A DNA stretch of 64,000 nt from Acidobacteriota bacterium (lineage in GTDB: Bacteria > Acidobacteriota > Thermoanaerobaculia > UBA5066): positions 62,001-126,000 of the forward strand of contig JADJVE010000005.1 of assembly GCA_016716715.1 (NCBI GenBank). Reading direction: 5' to 3'. The notes beneath the pieces are model-generated. The model was not told the origin of the DNA, did not search any database, and saw nothing but the letters and a program-made list of their open reading frames with translations. How positions within the stretch are numbered: position 1 is the stretch's first letter; the number at the start of each line of letters is the position of its first letter. The position numbers were made by a program, and so were the translations under genes. This document shows positions 50,371-58,209 of this stretch, piece by piece.

Positions 50371-51872
50371 GGCGCGATCGCGACGCGGCCTGTCAGCTCC
50401 GCGAGGCGGAGGAGGCGGGCCGCGACCCCGGGCCGGAACGCGTCCTTCGGGGCGCGCCACGCCCAGTTGCCGTCCGCGCGCCCCGGCACGTTCATGCGCG
50501 CCTCCGAGCCGAGCGCAAGCACGTCCTGGAGCGGGACGACCGCGCGATCCGCGACGGACGCGTACGCGGCGCGGACGAGGACGCCCGCGGGGTCCTTTCC
50601 GTCCACGCCGAAGTAGTCGCGGAAGCGCTCCTGCGCATCAGGGGGCAGGGAGGCGTACCACGAGAGAGAGGCGTCGTTGTCGTGGGTGCCCGAGTACACG
50701 ACCGCGTTCGGGAGGTGATGGTGGGGGAGGTGCTCGCTGTCCATCTCGCTGAACGCGAACTGGAGGACCTTCATCCCCGGAAAGCCGAGCGTCGCGAGGA
50801 GACTCCGCACGTCGTCCGTGATCTCGCCGAGATCCTCGGCGACGATCGGGACGTCTCCGAGCGCGTGCCGGATCGCGAGGAAGAGCATGAGGCCGGGCCC
50901 CGTGGCCCAGCGGCCCTCGCGGGCGGACTCTGCCCTCGCCGGGATCTCCCAGTAGCCCGCGAAACCTCGGAAGTGGTCGAGCCTGACGAGGTCCGCGAGG
51001 CGGAGGTTCGCGCGGACGCGCTCGATCCACCAGTCGAAGGACTCTTCGGCGAGGACGTCCCACCGGTAGAGCGGGTGGCCCCAGAGCTGCCCGTCCTCGG
51101 TGAAGTCGTCGGGCGGGACGCCGGCGACGGTCTCGGGCCGGCCATTCGCGTCCACCGCGAAGAGCCGCCGCTGGGACCAGACGTCGGCGCTGTCGAGCGC
51201 GGCGTAGATCGGGAGGTCGCCGAGGATCGAGATCCCGCGCGCGTTGGCGCCCCGCTTGACCCTTTCCCACTGCCGGAAGAAGAGGAACTGCGCGAAGACA
51301 TGGAACGCGATCTCGTCCGCGTGCTCCTTCCGGGATTCCTCGAGCGCGCCTTCCTCGCGCGCCACGAGCGCCGCCGGCCACTCCGTCCACCCCGCGTCGC
51401 CGTGCGCGCCGCGGAGCGCCGCGAAGAGGGCCCAGTCGGCGAGCCACGAGGCGTGCGCGGGCGAAGCCGCGAAACGGGCGACCGCGTCCGTCACGCTCGC
51501 GCCCATCGACTTCGCGTGGGCGAAGCAGGCGCGCAGGACGCGCTCCTTGAACGCGTGCACCGCCGCGAAGTCCACGCGGTCCTCCGGGAACGAGGGTGCG
51601 CCCTCGAGCGCCGAGGCGGGGAGGAGCCCTTCCTCGAGGAGCCAGTCGGGCGAGACGAGCAGCGGGTTGCCGGCGAAGGCGGAGAGGCCCGCGTACGGGG
51701 AGTCGTGCGCACCGGGCGGGCCGAGCGGGAGGACCTGCCAGATCCGGAGGCCCGCGGAGGCGGCCCAGTCGAGGAACGCGTCGGCCCCGGGTCCGAGGTC
51801 GCCGATCCCGAAACGGGACGGCAGCGACGTCGGGTGCAGCAGGATCCCGGCTTCGCGCGTGGGCTTCGACAT
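50367..51872 (-). CDS. malQ: 4-alpha-glucanotransferase (GH77, amylomaltase)
   Basis: 501 residues. GILLHPTSLPSRFGIGDLGPGADAFLDW and LRIWQVLPLGPPGAHDSPYAGLSAFAGNPLL are diagnostic. The catalytic residues are D299 (VRLDHFRG), E346 (VPIVAEDLG) and D398 (SGTHDND). It transfers alpha-1,4-glucan segments in maltodextrin and glycogen metabolism. The ATG overlaps the stop of the upstream ATP-grasp gene. Confidence 0.95.
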   Translation of the reverse strand: MSKPTREAGILLHPTSLPSRFGIGDLGPGADAFLDWAASAGLRIWQVLPLGPPGAHDSPYAGLSAFAGNPLLVSPDWLLEEGLLPASALEGAPSFPEDRVDFAAVHAFKERVLRACFAHAKSMGASVTDAVARFAASPAHASWLADWALFAALRGAHGDAGWTEWPAALVAREEGALEESRKEHADEIAFHVFAQFLFFRQWERVKRGANARGISILGDLPIYAALDSADVWSQRRLFAVDANGRPETVAGVPPDDFTEDGQLWGHPLYRWDVLAEESFDWWIERVRANLRLADLVRLDHFRGFAGYWEIPARAESAREGRWATGPGLMLFLAIRHALGDVPIVAEDLGEITDDVRSLLATLGFPGMKVLQFAFSEMDSEHLPHHHLPNAVVYSGTHDNDASLSWYASLPPDAQERFRDYFGVDGKDPAGVLVRAAYASVADRAVVPLQDVLALGSEARMNVPGRADGNWAWRAPKDAFRPGVAARLLRLAELTGRVAIAP

Positions 51873-53407
51873 CAGCGGCCGATCGCGGTCTCGCGGTCGA
51901 GGATGCGGAGCGTCTTGTCGTAAAGCGCCTCGACCTCGTCGCGGCTGTTCCCGATCGCCGTCATCCCGAGCTTGCCGTACTGCGACAGGGCGCCGATGAG
52001 GTGGAAGAGCACGCCCGACTCGGAATTGTGGCTGTAGTGGAGCGCGTTGATCGTGACGATCTCGATGAGGTCCTCCGGCAGGAGTCCGCGGTACGCCTCG
52101 GACTGGAGGTTGTCCGTCGCGCGGTAGAACTTCGGCGAGCCGCGCGGCGAGAGGAAGAGGCCCGACTCCGGGTCGAGGCGCCCGCCCGTGAGGAACTGAA
52201 GCGCGAGGTACGGGTGCGTCGTGCCGCCCATCCGGAGGTTGATCTCGAGCGCCGAGAGGCGCCACGGCTCGTCCTCGCGGTCCTTCACGGCGAGAAAGTC
52301 GACCGCGAACCGGCTCACGACGCCGTGCGCCGCGAGCACGGCGCCGATCTTCAGGGCGGCCTGCGTGATCTCCCGCCGGTAGCCGTCCGCGGCGGGGAAG
52401 AGGCAGCCGAGGAAGACCTGGCCGCTCGGCCCGCCGAGGACCTGATCGTGAGTGGAGATCGGGAGGACGTCGCCGTGCGGCCCCGTGCGGACCTGGACGG
52501 AGGGAGACTCCTTGAAAGCACCTTCGAGGAATTCCTCCGCGATGCCGCCCATGCGCCGGAATTTCGCGTGGAAGTCGTCCCACGTCTCCCACCCCACCGA
52601 GAACTCGAGCCTCGGGAGCCCCGCGCGGACGGCAGCGGCGTCGGTCGTCCCCTCCGGGTAACGGAAGATCGCGTTGCCTTCGCCGGAGAAGCTGTCGTTG
52701 AGCTTCACGACCGCCTTCCGGAGAGCGGGATTGCGTCGCTTGAGGTCGACGAGAGCCGTCTCGAGGTCCGCGTCGCCCTGCAGGTCCTCGTGGCCCTCCG
52801 GGCACGCGATACCGGCCTCGCGGAAGACCTTCCGGCTGCCGGACTTCGTGCCGAAGTGGCTGAGCGCCGGGTCGACGCCGTTCAGCGGGATGCCGAGGAG
52901 CACGGCGAGCCGCCGCTCGAGCGGGGTCGAGTTGAAGACCGTGAGGTAGGCCCGCGAACGGTCGGGAATGCCCGCGCGGATGCGCTCGATGAGCCGCGGA
53001 CGCTCGAGAATCTTCTCGGTGAGCGACCGGGGCGAGGCGTCGTGCGCGCAAAGCAGCGTGAGCCGGCTCCGGGCGTGGCTCGCGGGGATGCCGACGAGGA
53101 GCTGGAAGTAGTACTCGAGAACGAGCGGGTGAACGGGCTGGGACGTGACGAACACCACCCGGGCGCGGGGGTTGCGCAGGCGGATCAGGAGGAAGAGGAG
53201 GCGCTCCTCGTAGAAACTCGCCCCGTCCAGCTTCGTCAGCTCGGCCTGGTCGAGCGTCAGCGACGGCACCACGACCGACGTGTGGGGCTCCTCGTCGCGG
53301 CCCGCGATCGAGTCCCAGACCTCGAGGAGGCGCGGCTTCAGCGTTTCGAACTCGGCGAGCTCGCGTTCCAGGGACAGCTCGGACGAAAACGGCGGCCTCG
53401 GGATCAC
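51872..53407 (-). CDS. PGM1-type ATP-grasp peptide ligase-like protein
   Basis: 511 residues. The N-terminus SVVVPSLTLDQAELTKLDGASFYEERLLFLLIRLRNPRARVVFVTSQPVHPLVLEYYFQLLVGIPASHARSRLTLL is the pre-ATP-grasp domain of the PGM1 group, named after a peptide ligase of pheganomycin biosynthesis. Then LTEKILERPRLIERIR, GTKSGSRKVFREAGIACPEGHEDL and KAVVKLNDSFSGEGNAIFRYPEG form the ATP-grasp fold, with EINLRMGGTTHP as the Mg-binding block. Such proteins form amide bonds using ATP. No peptide-natural-product genes are nearby, so the partner substrate is unknown. It is translationally coupled to malQ. Confidence 0.85.
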   Translation of the reverse strand: MIPRPPFSSELSLERELAEFETLKPRLLEVWDSIAGRDEEPHTSVVVPSLTLDQAELTKLDGASFYEERLLFLLIRLRNPRARVVFVTSQPVHPLVLEYYFQLLVGIPASHARSRLTLLCAHDASPRSLTEKILERPRLIERIRAGIPDRSRAYLTVFNSTPLERRLAVLLGIPLNGVDPALSHFGTKSGSRKVFREAGIACPEGHEDLQGDADLETALVDLKRRNPALRKAVVKLNDSFSGEGNAIFRYPEGTTDAAAVRAGLPRLEFSVGWETWDDFHAKFRRMGGIAEEFLEGAFKESPSVQVRTGPHGDVLPISTHDQVLGGPSGQVFLGCLFPAADGYRREITQAALKIGAVLAAHGVVSRFAVDFLAVKDREDEPWRLSALEINLRMGGTTHPYLALQFLTGGRLDPESGLFLSPRGSPKFYRATDNLQSEAYRGLLPEDLIEIVTINALHYSHNSESGVLFHLIGALSQYGKLGMTAIGNSRDEVEALYDKTLRILDRETAIGR

Positions 53408-53441
53408 CTGCGGTGGATTCTAGGGCTCGGGCCGCAACCGA

Positions 53442-53456
53442 GGCACGGATCTTGTT
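53442..53456 (+). promoter_or_regulatory. Sigma-54-like element upstream of pilin 1
   Basis: GGCACGGATCTTGT matches TGGCAC-N5-TTGC with the final C replaced by T. The same GGCACGGnTCTTG string precedes pilin 2. The distance to the TTG start at 53492 leaves room for a short leader with AAGAGG. Confidence 0.45.
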
Positions 53457-53491
53457 TAAGGGTGGGGGAGACCGAGAGAAAAGAGGCGCGA

Positions 53492-53989
53492 TTGAGGACA
53501 CGGCGGACCGGCGCGCGGGGCTTCACGCTGATCGAGCTCCTGATCGTCGTCGCGATCATCGGGATCATCGTCGCGATCTCCATCGTCAACATGATCAACG
53601 CGATCCAGCGCGGAAAGCAGAAGCGCTCGATGGCGGACATCAAGAGCGTCTCGACGGCTCTCGAGGCCTACATGACGGACTTCAACTACTACCCGGCCGC
53701 CGCGGGCTATTCGCTGCCCACGGGCCTTTCCCTTCCCACGGCCACGCTCGGGACGGCGGCCGGAGTCCTCGCCCCCACGTACATCCGGGTGACGCCGCTC
53801 TCCGACGGCTGGAACTCCTGGTACCTCTACGGCGCGAGCGCCTCGCGCGGCGATTACCTGGTCCGCTCGGGCGGCGCCGACGGCGTCCCGCAGACGTCTC
53901 CCGCCTATGGCCCGACCTCGGATTTCAACGCCGACATCATCCTGGTGGACGGCGCCTTCGTGCAGTTCCCGGAGGGCGCCCAGCGCTGA
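53492..53989 (+). CDS. Type IV pilin-like protein 1
   Basis: 165 residues. No ATG or GTG fits; TTG 53492 is five bases after AAGAGG and gives LRTRRTGARG|FTLIELLIVVAIIGIIVAISIVNMINAI, with the prepilin peptidase cleavage after Gly10 and Glu at mature position +5. The C-terminal domain (NYYPAAAGYSLPTG, YIRVTPLSDGWNSWYLYGAS, FVQFPEGAQR) is closely similar to pilin 2, so they are paralogues. There is no cysteine pair for a disulfide D-region, as in many GspG-like pseudopilins. It could be a major or minor pilin, or a pseudopilin. Confidence 0.88.
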   Translation: MRTRRTGARGFTLIELLIVVAIIGIIVAISIVNMINAIQRGKQKRSMADIKSVSTALEAYMTDFNYYPAAAGYSLPTGLSLPTATLGTAAGVLAPTYIRVTPLSDGWNSWYLYGASASRGDYLVRSGGADGVPQTSPAYGPTSDFNADIILVDGAFVQFPEGAQR

Positions 53990-54117
53990 CTTGCGAGGCG
54001 GCGCGGGTGACAATCGCTGTACGGTTCGTCTCGCGCCCCCGACAAAAATTCGTCGCGGGGAGGTCCTCCCGGGCCGCGGCCTGCTTCAACTATTGAAAAT
54101 GCGAGAGATTGGGGCAC

Positions 54118-54132
54118 GGCACGGCTCTTGAA
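54118..54132 (+). promoter_or_regulatory. Sigma-54-like element upstream of pilin 2
   Basis: GGCACGGCTCTTGA matches TGGCAC-N5-TTGC with the final C replaced by A. It lies 42 bases before the ATG; GGAGG follows at about 54145. Confidence 0.45.
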
Positions 54133-54159
54133 AGAGGGGCGGGCGGAGGTTGATCCAAA

Positions 54160-54657
54160 ATGAAAAGGAACCAGAAGGGTTTCACGCTTATCGAGCTTCT
54201 GATCGTCGTCGCGATCATCGGCATCATCGTCGCGATCGCCATTCCGAACCTGCTCAACGCCATTCAGCGCGCCAAGCAGAAGAGGACGATGGGTGACATG
54301 CGCTCGGCCGGCACGGCCGCCGAGGCGTACGCCGTCGACTTCAACCACTACCCGGCGGCCGCGGGCTACTCGCTCCCGACCGGCATCACGTTCGGGTCGA
54401 TGACGTTCAACACGGGCGGCGTCGGGACGAGCTTCAGCGGGCAGGTCACGCCCACGTACATCCGCGTTCTCCCGATGACGGACGGCTGGCAGTCGTACTT
54501 CTTCTACGCCACCACCGGCCAGCTCTACGGGATCGCGTCGGGCGGCAAGAACGGCGCAACCGAGTCCGCCATCGGCGGCGAGACGACGGACTTCAACAAC
54601 GACATCATCTTCGTGAACGGTCAGTTCGTTCAGTACCCCGCGGGCGCGCAGCGGTAA
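54160..54657 (+). CDS. Type IV pilin-like protein 2
   Basis: 165 residues. MKRNQKG|FTLIELLIVVAIIGIIVAIAIPNLLNAIQRAKQKR has the prepilin cleavage site after Gly7, mature Glu5 and the usual Pro at about +22. The rest parallels pilin 1 and ends with FVQYPAGAQR. GGAGG precedes the ATG by about ten bases. A strong terminator follows at 54677, so this gene is probably its own transcription unit and, with the AIPN motif, the better candidate for the major pilin. Confidence 0.92.
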   Translation: MKRNQKGFTLIELLIVVAIIGIIVAIAIPNLLNAIQRAKQKRTMGDMRSAGTAAEAYAVDFNHYPAAAGYSLPTGITFGSMTFNTGGVGTSFSGQVTPTYIRVLPMTDGWQSYFFYATTGQLYGIASGGKNGATESAIGGETTDFNNDIIFVNGQFVQYPAGAQR

Positions 54658-54676
54658 GTCCTCCCGCTTCGGCCTG

Positions 54677-54706
54677 AAGAGCCCCCTCACGGGGGCTCTT
54701 TCCTTT
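54677..54706 (+). terminator. Intrinsic terminator after pilin 2
   Basis: AAGAGCCCCC (54677-54686) pairs perfectly with GGGGGCTCTT (54691-54700) around the loop TCAC, followed by TCCTTTT. This is the clearest Rho-independent terminator in the window. Confidence 0.88.
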
Positions 54707-54726
54707 TGGAGCGGTTTGCACGCGCC

Positions 54727-54732
54727 TAGAAT
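54727..54732 (+). promoter_or_regulatory. -10 hexamer of a probable leaderless promoter (GT-C gene at 54740)
   Basis: TAGAAT, seven bases, then the GTG at 54740. It marks a new transcription unit just after the pilin terminator. Confidence 0.45.
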
Positions 54733-54739
54733 CCCTGCA

Positions 54740-57034
54740 GTGAAGCGGGGCGAGGCGATGGGACGGACGGCGCTGCTCGGCGGCGCGCTCGGGCTCGCCT
54801 TCGCCGCCGCCCTCCTCGGCCCCGGCGCCCTCGCCGGACTCGTCCCGGCGCGCGGCGACCTCGCGGATTTCTTCTGGCCCATGAAGGCCTACACCGCCGC
54901 GCGGTGGGCGGCCGGGAGCCTTCCGCTCTGGAATCCGCTCTCGGGTTGCGGCGAGCCGTGGCTCGCGCAGCTGCAGACGGGCGTTCTCTACCCGGGCGAC
55001 CTCCCGTTTCTCCTCGGCGGCGCCGCGGGACCCCTCCTCGCCATCACCCTGCACCTCGCCGTCGCGGCGTCCGGGATGGCGGCCTGGCTCTCGGACCTCC
55101 GCACGTCCCGCGCGGGCGCCCTTGCGGGCGCGGCGGTCTTCGCCGGGGGCGGCGCGTTCCTGTCGCTCGCGCCGGTCTACAACAACTTCTGCACGGCGGC
55201 CTTTCTGCCGTGGCTCTTTCTCGGGGCGCGACGGGCCGTGCGCGGCGCGTCGCCCGCGCCCTTTGCGCTCGCGGTGGCGCTCGCCTTCCTCGGCGGCGAG
55301 CCCGCCCTCGCGGCCGCGGGAGCCTGCGCCGCCGCTCTGGTCGCAGTCGTGACGCGCGGCGAAGACGGGGCGCGGCCGGCGCCGCCTGCGCGGGCGGCTC
55401 TTCGCGCGGGAGGCGGCCTCGTCCTCGGGCTCGCTCTCGCGGCGGCCGCGCTCGGGCCGTTTCTCGTCCTCGTGACGTCGACGGGGCGGATCGCGGGCGC
55501 GACGCGGGCCGAGGCGCTCGCGCGCCCGGTCGGCCGCGCGGATCTCGCCGACCTCGCCGTGCCCCCGGCGCCCGAAGCGACGCGCCGCGCCTCACCGGGC
55601 CGCGGCGGCTATCTCGCGACGCTCGCGCTCGGCCCCCTGCCGTTCGTCCTCGCGGCGGCGGCGGGCGCGGGCTTCGCGGCGCGCCCGCGTCTTCTCCTCG
55701 CGCTCCTCGCGCTCGCGGCGTTCGGCGTCGTCCTCGCGCTCGGCGCGCGCGGAGGCCTCGTGCCGCTCCTGTGGGACGGCGGGTGGGCCCGGGGCGTGCG
55801 CTTTCCGGCGCGCTGGTTCGTGTTCGCGCACGTCGCGCTCGCGGCGGCGGCGGGCGCCGGCCTCGACGGCTGGCGCGACGGGCACCTCGCGGGGTGGCCG
55901 AGGCGCGACGGGGTCGAGGCCGAGCCGCCCGCGAAAACGCCGCTCCTCCTCTCGGCGGCGCTCGCGCTCGGCGCGCTCGGCGTTCTCGCCGCGTTCGCCG
56001 CCGCCGAACGGCGCGTCCCGTCGCCCGCCGCCTGGGCGTCTTTCGCGGCGGCGGCGGCGGGTCTCGCCCTCCTGTGGCGGGCCCGCGAGCCGGGGGCTCC
56101 CTCCCGCGCCCACGGCGGCGCGCTGCTCGTCCTCTGCGTCGCCCTTCCGCTCCCGCTCGGCACGCGGGACGTCTTCGCGGGCGTGCCGGCGGCCGACCTT
56201 GCGGGCGTGCCGGGCATCGTCGCGGACCTCGCGCCCGGAACGGCGGGCCGCGTCTTCCCGGTCGTGTCGGACGGCGCGCTCCTCCGGACGTGGCTCGGAC
56301 CGGCGTGGTCGGCCGACACCGCCCGCCGCTCCCACGCGGCTCTCGCGGGCTACGGGTCGCTCCCGCTCGGCCTCGCCTCGGCGGCGTCGCCGTCGCCGAT
56401 CTCCAATCCGTGGCGAACGCGGCTTCTCGGCGCCGCGCTGTCCGGCGGCGACGCGAGTGCGCTCCTCGGTCTCGCCGACGTGCGGCGCGTCGTGACGCCG
56501 TTTCCGGCGGCGATGCCGGGAGCGCGCCTCGACCGGCGCGCCGGGGACGTCCTCCGATACGCGCTCGAGCGCCCGCTCGGCCGCGTGTTCTTCGCGCGCG
56601 AGGCGGTCGTGCTCGACGACGATTCCGCCTTCCGCGCGCTCTCGGAGCGCTCGTTCGACCCGGAGGCGCGCGCGCTTCTCGCGCCGGGCGCCGGGGCCGT
56701 CCCTCCGCCGCGCGTCGCCCGCAGCTACGCGGTGGCGAAGGTGAAGACGGACGAGCCCGAGGCGCTCGTCGTCGAGACCGCGACGTCGGAAGCCGCGACG
56801 CTCGTCGTCACGCGCTCCTGGGACGCGGGTTGGGAGGCGCGGCTCGACGGCGCGAGGGTCCCGCTCCGCCGCTGCGATCTCGCGCTCATGGCGGCCCTGG
56901 TCCCGGCCGGCGAGCACACCCTCACGCTCGCGTACCGGCCGGCGGCCTTCCGCGCGGGCGCCGCCGTCTCCGGTGCTTCGCTCCTCGTCCTCCTCGGCCT
57001 CGCTCTCGCGGGCCGGAAGGAGGACGGCGCGTGA
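54740..57034 (+). CDS. YfhO-like GT-C membrane protein
   Basis: 764 residues from GTG 54740; an ATG six codons later (54758) is an alternative start. LVPARGDLADFFWPMKAYTAARWAAGSLPLWNPLSGCGEPWLAQLQTGVLYPGDLPFLL is the YfhO-type signature loop. A Pro/Ala-rich multi-helix body includes WARGVRFPARWFVFAHVALAAAAG, matching the RYPEKW region. The C-terminus has a beta-rich segment (TRSWDAGWEARLDGARVPLRRCDLALMAALVPAGEHTLTLAYRP) and a final helix. It is a third paralogue of the genes at 3628 and 5863. It overlaps pilD by four bases and may glycosylate the pilins, which is inference from position only. Confidence 0.8.
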   Translation: MKRGEAMGRTALLGGALGLAFAAALLGPGALAGLVPARGDLADFFWPMKAYTAARWAAGSLPLWNPLSGCGEPWLAQLQTGVLYPGDLPFLLGGAAGPLLAITLHLAVAASGMAAWLSDLRTSRAGALAGAAVFAGGGAFLSLAPVYNNFCTAAFLPWLFLGARRAVRGASPAPFALAVALAFLGGEPALAAAGACAAALVAVVTRGEDGARPAPPARAALRAGGGLVLGLALAAAALGPFLVLVTSTGRIAGATRAEALARPVGRADLADLAVPPAPEATRRASPGRGGYLATLALGPLPFVLAAAAGAGFAARPRLLLALLALAAFGVVLALGARGGLVPLLWDGGWARGVRFPARWFVFAHVALAAAAGAGLDGWRDGHLAGWPRRDGVEAEPPAKTPLLLSAALALGALGVLAAFAAAERRVPSPAAWASFAAAAAGLALLWRAREPGAPSRAHGGALLVLCVALPLPLGTRDVFAGVPAADLAGVPGIVADLAPGTAGRVFPVVSDGALLRTWLGPAWSADTARRSHAALAGYGSLPLGLASAASPSPISNPWRTRLLGAALSGGDASALLGLADVRRVVTPFPAAMPGARLDRRAGDVLRYALERPLGRVFFAREAVVLDDDSAFRALSERSFDPEARALLAPGAGAVPPPRVARSYAVAKVKTDEPEALVVETATSEAATLVVTRSWDAGWEARLDGARVPLRRCDLALMAALVPAGEHTLTLAYRPAAFRAGAAVSGASLLVLLGLALAGRKEDGA

Positions 57035-58209
57035 CGGGGGTCCCGGACGCGGCCCTCGTCGTCCTCTTCGGCGCCGTCGGCGCCGTCGCGGGCTCCTTCG
57101 CGAACGTCTGCATCCACCGCCTCCCGCGCGGCGAGTCCGTCGTCCACCCGCCGTCGCGGTGCCCGAAGTGCGGGACGCGCGTCGCGTGGCACGACAACGT
57201 CCCCGTCCTTTCGTGGCTCGTTCTCGGGGGCCGGTGCCGCGCCTGCCGCGCGCCGATTTCGCGGCGCTACCCGCTCGTGGAGGCGGCCGGCGCGGCGATC
57301 TTCGCCGGCGCGGCTCTCCTCTGGGGACCGACGCCGGTGGCGGCCGGCGGCGCGCTCCTCGGACTGGCGTGCCTGATCCTCGCCCTGACGGACCTCGAGA
57401 CGCGGACGCTCCCGGACGAGATCACGCTCGGGGCCCTCGGGCTCGGTCTCCTCGTCGCGGTCGTGCGCGACCGCGCCGCCGCGGCGCCCGGCGAGCCGTT
57501 CCTCTCCGCGCACGGCCACCTCGTGGAGGCCGCGCTCGGCGCCGCGGCGGGCGCCGCGTTCCTCGAGCTCGTCCGGCGCGCGTATGCCGCCGTGCGCGGC
57601 GGGGACGGGATGGGCGGCGGGGACGTCAAGATGCTCGCGATGGCGGGGGCATTCACCGGCCCGGCGGGGGTCTTCCTGACGCTGTTCTTCGCGTCGCTGT
57701 CCGGGACGGCGATCGCGGGAGGCGCGGCGCTCGTGCGCCGCGCGCGCTGGGCGCTGGCCTTCGGCGCCGCGAAGGGCGACCCGTCCGCCGCGTCCGCGTT
57801 CGCGCGCTCCGGCGGCCTCCTCGTGGGCGACGACGGGCGGCTCGTCGCCGCGGGCAAGCGCTGGCGCGAGATCCCGGGCGCGGCGTCCGTCGGAGAGCCC
57901 GTCTCGGCCGACCGGCGCACGGCAAGCCGTCTCCTCGCGTTCGTCCGCCGCGCGCGGGTCCGCGCCCGGGGCGGCGAAGGCTCGGCCTCGGGCCGGCTGC
58001 CCGTGGACGACGGCGCCGATTTCTTCCGCGTCCTCGCGGGGCGCGCCGCGCCGACGCCGGCGGGCCTCCTCGTCCTCCTCGCGCGCGTGGACGTTCCGTT
58101 CGGCGTCTTCCTCGCGGCGGGCGCGGTCCTCGCGTTCGCGTTCGGCCGGCCCGCTCTGGAGGCGCTCTTCGGCCCGCTCTCGCCACTTCCCTCGAGGCTC
58201 CTGCCGTGA
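57031..58209 (+). CDS. pilD: Prepilin peptidase (A24) with a large C-terminal insertion
   Basis: 392 residues from a GTG. GSFANVCIHRLPRGESVVHPPSRCPKCGTRVAWHDNVPVLSWLVLGGRCRACRAPISRRYPLVE is the N-terminal methyltransferase-type domain with two CxxC pairs. The aspartic protease residues are in ALTDLETRTLPDE and GGGDVKMLAM. After the GGGD block there is an insertion of about 110 residues (roughly 245-355), hydrophilic and rich in Ala/Arg/Gly, before the final helix PFGVFLAAGAVLAFAFG. The enzyme cleaves and N-methylates the pilins on either side of the window's pilus cluster. Confidence 0.93.
   Translation: MTGVPDAALVVLFGAVGAVAGSFANVCIHRLPRGESVVHPPSRCPKCGTRVAWHDNVPVLSWLVLGGRCRACRAPISRRYPLVEAAGAAIFAGAALLWGPTPVAAGGALLGLACLILALTDLETRTLPDEITLGALGLGLLVAVVRDRAAAAPGEPFLSAHGHLVEAALGAAAGAAFLELVRRAYAAVRGGDGMGGGDVKMLAMAGAFTGPAGVFLTLFFASLSGTAIAGGAALVRRARWALAFGAAKGDPSAASAFARSGGLLVGDDGRLVAAGKRWREIPGAASVGEPVSADRRTASRLLAFVRRARVRARGGEGSASGRLPVDDGADFFRVLAGRAAPTPAGLLVLLARVDVPFGVFLAAGAVLAFAFGRPALEALFGPLSPLPSRLLP

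Noticed and set aside
53440..53490. Additional copy of the low-GC motif (TTTAAGGGTGGGGGAGA) before pilin 1
   Set aside because: Only a partial match; it overlaps a promoter and leader region, which explains its composition.
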